Shown in pieces: positions 34,523 through 38,567 of a stretch of DNA of 38,567 nt. The translations under genes and the position numbers were made by a program. This DNA comes from an uncultured Acetatifactor sp. (lineage in GTDB: Bacteria; Bacillota; Clostridia; Lachnospirales; Lachnospiraceae): the NCBI GenBank assembly GCA_949840935.1, contig CATKXX010000028.1, forward strand, positions 1 through 38,567. Direction: 5' to 3'. Each line of letters starts with the position of its first letter. Position 1 is the first letter of the stretch. Below the pieces are notes generated by a model. It was not told the origin of the DNA and searched no databases. It saw only the letters and a list, made by a program, of their open reading frames with translations.

Positions 34523-35687
34523 TCAGAGCTTCCGCAAACTGCTTTAACGCCTTTTCCAGAGTAGCCCTCGGACATGCCATATTGATACGCTGGTAACCTG
34601 ACCCGCAGGGGCCGAACATCCTGCCGCCGTCCAGCCACAGCTTTGCCCTTTCGGTCACAAGCCTGTCCAGCTCATCATCACTGATATGTAGCTCCCTGCA
34701 GTCCAGCCATAACAGGAAGGTTCCCTCCGGCTCCACCAGCCTGACACCAGGCATCTCATTGTTGATAAAGTCCCGGGCAAAGTCCAGATTTCCCTTTAAA
34801 TACACCAGAAGCTGATCCAGCCAGTCCCTGCCATACCTGTAAGCCGCCTCACACGCCACAAGCCCCATCTGGTTCAACTGGCTGTAGCCCGTCCTGTCAA
34901 TCTCCTTCACAAAAGCCTCCCTCAACGCCCGGTCGGCAATAAAGATATTGGAAACCTGCAGCCCTGCAATATTAAACGTCTTGCTGGGAGCCGTACAGGT
35001 CACAGTAATCTCCCGGAACCGCTCGTCCAGGCCCGCAAACACATGATGCCTGTGCCCGGGAAAAACAAAATCATGGTGGATTTCATCACAGACAATGAGT
35101 ACGCCATGCTTCAGGCAGATTTCTCCCAGCTTCCGCAATTCCTCCTCCGTCCAGACTCTGCCCACCGGATTATGGGGACTGCACAAAAGAAAAAGCTTTA
35201 CCCCGGAATCCACGATCTGCCGTTCCATATCCTCGTAATCCATGGTATATCTGCCATTTTCTTCCCGCAGCGTATTATCCGCCAGCACCCTTCCATTGTC
35301 CCTCACCACCTGGCCAAAGGGGTAGTAACCGGGATTCTGGATCATCACCCCGTCGCCCTCCTTCGTAAATGCCCTGACCGCAGCGGCAATGGCATACACA
35401 ATACCGGGAGTCTTTACCATCCATTCCCTTTCCACTTCCCAGCCATGGCACTTCAGCATCCAGTCGTGCACCGCATGAAAATACGGCTCCTTTACTTCAC
35501 TGTAGCCATAAATTCCGTGCTCCACCGCTTCGTGCAGAGCCCGCTTTATTTCCTCCGCCGCAGGCAGATCCATATCCGCCACCCAAAGAGGAAGCAGGCC
35601 CTCCGGCTTACCCCGTTCTGCGGCAAAATCATATTTCAGGCAATTTCTGCCTCTTCTGTCTATTTCTCTGTCAAAATCATATTTCAT
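34509..35687 (-). CDS. MalY/PatB-type PLP enzyme (aminotransferase or cystathionine beta-lyase)
   Basis: Fold-type I PLP enzyme. The start at 35687 (MKYDFDREIDRRG) gives 392 residues, the usual length, and is the standard N-terminus of MalY/PatB proteins; a G-rich site lies five bases upstream. Signatures include LPLWVADMDLPAAEEI, SPHNPVGRVWTEEEL, VCDEIHHDFVFPG and the PLP-lysine motif APSKTFNIAGLQ. Family members cleave cystathionine or cysteine with C-S beta-lyase activity, and some act as aminotransferases, so the exact reaction is not decidable. A hairpin region (35710-35749) separates it from manA. Cotranscription with manC and manA is likely but no functional link is evident. Confidence 0.92.
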   Translation of the reverse strand: MKYDFDREIDRRGRNCLKYDFAAERGKPEGLLPLWVADMDLPAAEEIKRALHEAVEHGIYGYSEVKEPYFHAVHDWMLKCHGWEVEREWMVKTPGIVYAIAAAVRAFTKEGDGVMIQNPGYYPFGQVVRDNGRVLADNTLREENGRYTMDYEDMERQIVDSGVKLFLLCSPHNPVGRVWTEEELRKLGEICLKHGVLIVCDEIHHDFVFPGHRHHVFAGLDERFREITVTCTAPSKTFNIAGLQVSNIFIADRALREAFVKEIDRTGYSQLNQMGLVACEAAYRYGRDWLDQLLVYLKGNLDFARDFINNEMPGVRLVEPEGTFLLWLDCRELHISDDELDRLVTERAKLWLDGGRMFGPCGSGYQRINMACPRATLEKALKQFAEALKIEN

Positions 35688-35709
35688 AGATACCCCCAAT
35701 TTCATATGC

Positions 35710-35749
35710 CAGTCGAAGGGATGAGGCGCAGCGGTGGCTGCGTCGACTG
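35710..35749 (-). other. Intercistronic hairpin after manA
   Basis: CAGTCGA (35710-35716) and TCGACTG (35743-35749) enclose a second stem, GCAGC/GCTGC (35728-35741). It begins 14 bases past the manA stop codon and has no U-tract, so an mRNA processing or stability element is more likely than a terminator. Confidence 0.45.
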
Positions 35750-35762
35750 ACGACAACGTCTG

Positions 35763-36764
35763 TCAGCACGTAACTCTCAGCAGCTGAGCCCTGCCATGAA
35801 TCCTGGCCTGCACGGAGTCCGCCGGAAAAAAGATACAATCACCTTTAAAAAAGGGGACATCCTCTCCCCCTGACAGCAGCACACCACATCCGCTCACACA
35901 GAGCAGTACCTGGAAGGAAGTACTGTCCGCCTTCACCTGTGCCAGGCTGCGGCAGCGCTCCGTGTTGATCAGTATCCTCTCCACCTGGAAATACCTGCAT
36001 CTGCATAGAAATTCCGATGCATAGCCGGGACGATACCGCAGGACTCGCATAGGCTGCTTCGGCTCTGTTGCTGCGCGCAGGTTCACCACATCCAGCGCTT
36101 TGTCCAGGTGAAGCCCTCGCTTCTTCCCGTCCTTCCCCAGACGGTCATAGTCATACATCCGGTAGGTGAGATTGGAATTCTCCTGTATCTCCGCTATCAG
36201 CGCACCTGCCCCGATGGCGTGCACCGTGCCCGCCTCTATATAAAATACATCATCCGTATGCACATCCACCTTTTGCAGATATTTTTCCACCGTTTTATTT
36301 TCAAGGCTCTCTCTCAGCTGTTCCCTGGTCATATCATGCCGGAATCCATAGACAAGCTGTGTCCCTGCCCTGGCATCCAGCACATACCACATTTCCGTCT
36401 TTCCAAGGGAACCGTTCTCCCGTTCTCTTGCATAAGCGTCGTCAGGGTGCACCTGCACCGACAGCTTTTCCTTTGCATCGATCAGCTTGACCAGAATCGG
36501 CAGCTCCCCGGGTGTAAGATCGGGATGTCCCAGGGGATGAGAGCCCAGGTATTCAGGATGCTCCTTTAATAATTCCGCAAGTGTTTTTCCCCGGTGCACT
36601 CCGCCCGCCACAATGCTAGGCCCGTCCGCATGGGTGGAGCACTCCCACGTCTCCGCAAGCGGCTTCATGGGTATCCCCTTGGAAAAATCATCATTTAACC
36701 GCGTACCGCCCCAGAGATAATCTTTTCCGGCAGGAGCCAGCAGAAAAGGCCTTCTTTCTCCCAT
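35763..36764 (-). CDS. manA: Mannose-6-phosphate isomerase, class I
   Basis: Interconverts fructose-6-phosphate and mannose-6-phosphate, a zinc enzyme of the cupin fold. It has 333 residues, the short bacterial form. Zinc and active-site motifs are present: QVHPDD, then IEAGTVHAIGAG, and ENSNLTYRMYDYDR. The second cupin half (VLLCVSGCGVLLSGGED, then FFKGDCIFFPADS) is intact. The ATG follows AAGGAGG at ten bases. It lies 72 bases downstream of manC, so the two supply GDP-mannose precursors. The same enzyme could also feed mannose into glycolysis. Confidence 0.95.
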   Translation of the reverse strand: MGERRPFLLAPAGKDYLWGGTRLNDDFSKGIPMKPLAETWECSTHADGPSIVAGGVHRGKTLAELLKEHPEYLGSHPLGHPDLTPGELPILVKLIDAKEKLSVQVHPDDAYARERENGSLGKTEMWYVLDARAGTQLVYGFRHDMTREQLRESLENKTVEKYLQKVDVHTDDVFYIEAGTVHAIGAGALIAEIQENSNLTYRMYDYDRLGKDGKKRGLHLDKALDVVNLRAATEPKQPMRVLRYRPGYASEFLCRCRYFQVERILINTERCRSLAQVKADSTSFQVLLCVSGCGVLLSGGEDVPFFKGDCIFFPADSVQARIHGRAQLLRVTC

Positions 36765-36836
36765 CCTGTTCCATCCTCCTTATCGCCGCCGGCTCTGCAA
36801 GCGGTGCCGACGCTGCCGCTTCCACCGCCATTACGG

Positions 36837-38147
36837 CTATTCCAGGTCAAACTTCTGCTTATCCTGTACGCTGATCTCTTTTCCCAGCTGTACCTCTATT
36901 AATTGCAGCTCCGTATCAGCGAATATGGTATGCCGGCAGCCGGCAGCCATAGTGATCACATCTCCTGCCTGCACCTTTTGTTCCATGCCATCCACAATGG
37001 TTCTTCCCTGTCCGGATATGACATTCCAGACTTCATCACGATACTCATGACTGTGATAATTCATGCCGTGCCCCGGATTCAGCACCACCTTTATGGTCAT
37101 GCTTTGCTGTGTGACATCCAGCACACGGAAGCTGCCCCATGATTTCTCCGCATACATGATCTGCTGATCGATCTCATCCACATACGGTTTAATGTAGCTG
37201 GACTGTGTCTTATCCGACACCAGTATCCCGTCGGGGCTGGCTGACACTACCACATCCTTAAGCCCCATACAGAGAATGGGAAGGTTTAATTCATTTACCA
37301 CATGGACATTCTCACACCTGTCGTTAAATATGGCCTGTCCCACCGCATTGTCCTGCATGGCCTCCGTCAGGGTGTTCCATGTGCCGATATCCTTCCATGA
37401 TCCGTTGAACCGCATCACCTGGATATTTTCTTCATGCTCCACAACTGCATAGTCAAAACTGATCTTCTCAAGCGTATCATATTTGGCGAAAAGATCTGCA
37501 TGATCCGTAAAGTCAATCAGCTCATGGGCCCGTTTCAGCACATGTCCCAGCCGAAAGGCGAAGATTCCTCCATTCCAAAGAGCCCCCTGGGCAATGTATT
37601 CCTCCGCCGCCTTCTCAGAAGGCTTTTCCCTGAACATGGCGACATTGCTGATTTCCTCCTTATCCTCAGGAATGATATAGCCATATTTAGCGCTTGGGTA
37701 GGTGGGCTCAATCCCCATCAGAACCAGGTTGGCAGAACCTGCCTGTGCCAGCTCCCCCAGCCTGCTGACTGCCTCAAAGTAATCATTCTCAACATAAGGA
37801 TCCACGGGGCATACCACCACCGCCTCTTCTTCCTTTACTCCCCTGACATCATGAAGATAGGCAGCTGCCAGCGCAATGGCAGGAAAAGTGTCACGACGGC
37901 AAGGCTCAACACTGATTCCCACTTCATCTCCCAGCTGGTTATGGATCATGGATACCTGAGATTTCGAGGTGGCTATGGTGACACTGGCATCCCTGTCCAC
38001 GGCCCTGATCTGGCGGTATACCCGCTGAACCATGGATTCATAATGGTCTCCTTCCTTAAATATTTTCATGAACTGCTTGGAACGGATGTCATTGGAAAGA
38101 GGCCATAAACGCTTCCCGGATCCTCCTGACAACAGAATGAGATTCAT
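36837..38147 (-). CDS. manC: Mannose-1-phosphate guanylyltransferase with C-terminal cupin
   Basis: Makes GDP-mannose from mannose-1-phosphate and GTP, for surface glycans. It has 436 residues. The nucleotidyltransferase signature GGSGKRLWPLS is at residues 8-18, and the FREKPS motif follows at mid-protein. The C-terminal ~110 residues form the cupin found in bifunctional type II enzymes (HSHEYRDEVWNVISGQG), yet manA is encoded separately, so the cupin need not be an active isomerase. GGGAGG lies nine bases before the ATG. Transcription probably starts ~200 bases upstream (promoter 38352-38380). Confidence 0.95.
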   Translation of the reverse strand: MNLILLSGGSGKRLWPLSNDIRSKQFMKIFKEGDHYESMVQRVYRQIRAVDRDASVTIATSKSQVSMIHNQLGDEVGISVEPCRRDTFPAIALAAAYLHDVRGVKEEEAVVVCPVDPYVENDYFEAVSRLGELAQAGSANLVLMGIEPTYPSAKYGYIIPEDKEEISNVAMFREKPSEKAAEEYIAQGALWNGGIFAFRLGHVLKRAHELIDFTDHADLFAKYDTLEKISFDYAVVEHEENIQVMRFNGSWKDIGTWNTLTEAMQDNAVGQAIFNDRCENVHVVNELNLPILCMGLKDVVVSASPDGILVSDKTQSSYIKPYVDEIDQQIMYAEKSWGSFRVLDVTQQSMTIKVVLNPGHGMNYHSHEYRDEVWNVISGQGRTIVDGMEQKVQAGDVITMAAGCRHTIFADTELQLIEVQLGKEISVQDKQKFDLE

Positions 38148-38200
38148 CTTTTTATACCTCCCGTCCCGCGCCCTGCGGGCCTGTTATTTGCTGTATTCCC

Positions 38201-38320
38201 CTACAGGTCGTAGGGCGTCACCTGGTAGACGTAGTAAGAAACACAGGCCACACCCCTGATGACTGTGGAGAGGCTATGTTTACTGGTGTTTCGGTGCTTT
38301 AGCCTGTGAAAGTACGCCAT
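38201..38320 (-). CDS. Possible 39-aa leader peptide in the manC leader
   Basis: A frame from ATG (38318-38320) to TAG (38201-38203) encodes a basic start (MAYFHRLKHRNTSKHS) and a Tyr-rich tail ending YYVYQVTPYDL. It lies wholly in the predicted manC leader. No good ribosome site precedes the ATG, so translation is doubtful. Its stop codon falls in a 6-bp hairpin. It could equally be a chance frame or the end of a decayed gene. Confidence 0.25.
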   Translation of the reverse strand: MAYFHRLKHRNTSKHSLSTVIRGVACVSYYVYQVTPYDL

Positions 38321-38351
38321 TGGTACGCCAATAAATTATTTACTGATTATT

Positions 38352-38380
38352 AGGATACATTAATAATGGGATTTTTACAA
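38352..38380 (-). promoter_or_regulatory. Likely promoter of manC-manA
   Basis: Minus-strand TTGTAA (complement of 38375-38380) and TATCCT (complement of 38352-38357), 17 bases apart. Transcription would start near 38345, giving a leader of about 200 bases before the manC ATG. Confidence 0.5.
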
Positions 38381-38415
38381 GGACAATGTGGAAAAAACTT
38401 TTGTATGAACAAAGA

Positions 38416-38438
38416 AACCTGACCGAAATAGCCAGGTT
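38416..38438 (-). terminator. Short hairpin with U-rich tail, possible terminator
   Basis: AACCTG (38416-38421) and CAGGTT (38433-38438) with an 11-base loop; the minus strand continues TCTTTGTTC. It is weak and lies ahead of the manC promoter, where it would insulate it from an upstream unit. Confidence 0.4.
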
Positions 38439-38501
38439 CTAGAGAGAGTTTCAAGTTTTGTGTAAACCCAAAATCTGATATAAGATAGTTGAATAGTTAC
38501 T

Positions 38502-38535
38502 AAGGGGCAGAGCCAGATTTCAGATTCTGCCCCTT
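38502..38535. terminator. Strong hairpin near the right edge
   Basis: AAGGGGCAGA (38502-38511) and TCTGCCCCTT (38526-38535) form a perfect 10-bp stem with a 14-base loop. Neither side has a full U-tract (plus: GTCTGTATTATA; minus: AGTAACTATTC), so direction is unclear. It probably ends an off-window minus-strand gene. Confidence 0.5.
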
Positions 38536-38567
38536 GTCTGTATTATACAAAGATTTTCTGGACTGTC

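Larger units (their letters stand above)
38148..38567. other. 420-base intergenic stretch upstream of manC
   Basis: Minus-strand reading: two hairpins that may end an off-window gene, a promoter (38352-38380), a possible 39-codon reading frame (38201-38320), an inverted repeat ATTGG/CCAAT (38319-38332) with GTACGCCA twice in direct order, a CCCTAC/GTAGGG hairpin (38199-38215) over the stop codon of that frame, and a GCCC/GGGC stem (38170-38180) by the manC ribosome site. No tRNA or transposase is seen. Confidence 0.5.

Noticed and set aside
38311..38332. Phage or integrative-element attachment site at the GTACGCCA direct repeat
   Set aside because: No integrase, tRNA or second copy of the site is in the window; the repeat is short and could be chance.

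Overview
The window looks like a chromosomal segment of a Gram-positive anaerobe of the Clostridia, most likely a Lachnospiraceae-type gut bacterium. The reasons are the era-yqzL-recO-glyS cluster, a single-chain glycyl-tRNA synthetase, a CD3324-type small HTH protein, a Na/Pi-PhoU transporter, a giant 2-hydroxyacyl-CoA dehydratase activase-type protein, SD-rich starts (AGGAGG/GGGAGG) and a GC-rich coding background. No rRNA, tRNA, CRISPR array, phage or insertion sequence was recognised. All genes lie on the minus strand except the 4.3-kb activase gene, so the layout is described from right to left, in the direction of transcription.

Right end (38.5-34.5 kb): terminator-like hairpins close an off-window unit. 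A promoter with a ~200-nt leader (which may encode a 39-aa peptide) then precedes manC and manA, giving GDP-mannose precursor supply, followed by a MalY/PatB-type PLP enzyme whose stop codon sits in a 12-bp hairpin. Next come ~360 bp of structured non-coding DNA and a small coiled-coil protein. From 33.6 to 30.6 kb a divergent Hsp90 (HtpG-like) gene is followed by a TPR-like helical repeat protein. The convergent + strand gene (26.26-30.53 kb) encodes two activase ATPase domains fused to DUF2229/HgdB-like cysteine-rich regions.

Middle (26.0-17.3 kb): a rhomboid-like membrane protein with a zinc ribbon and no visible catalytic His; a sigma-70-like protein lacking regions 2.3/2.4 and 4; an unrecognised 140-aa protein; a PreP-type zinc metalloprotease; a DUF4349 lipoprotein and a second small lipoprotein, ended by a strong terminator. 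An XRE-TPR regulator with four perfectly periodic 12-residue repeats, a CD3324-family HTH protein and an RNHCP zinc protein follow.

Left part (16.7-0.2 kb): a good promoter starts era-yqzL-recO-lipoprotein-glyS. After a hairpin comes a 1002-residue J-like/TPR protein with a degenerate HPD motif, then an HscC-type Hsp70, an MBOAT acyltransferase/SGNH pair (cell-surface O-acylation, visibly more AT-rich), a PAP2 phosphatase, a Na/Pi-PhoU transporter and alaS, closed by two tandem terminators.

No complete undescribed system can be proved from sequence alone. The strongest candidates for second looks are the two chaperone-plus-TPR modules (HscC-like Hsp70 with a J-like protein that has lost HPD; Hsp90-like with a helical-repeat partner), the truncated sigma-like protein, and the fused twin activase.
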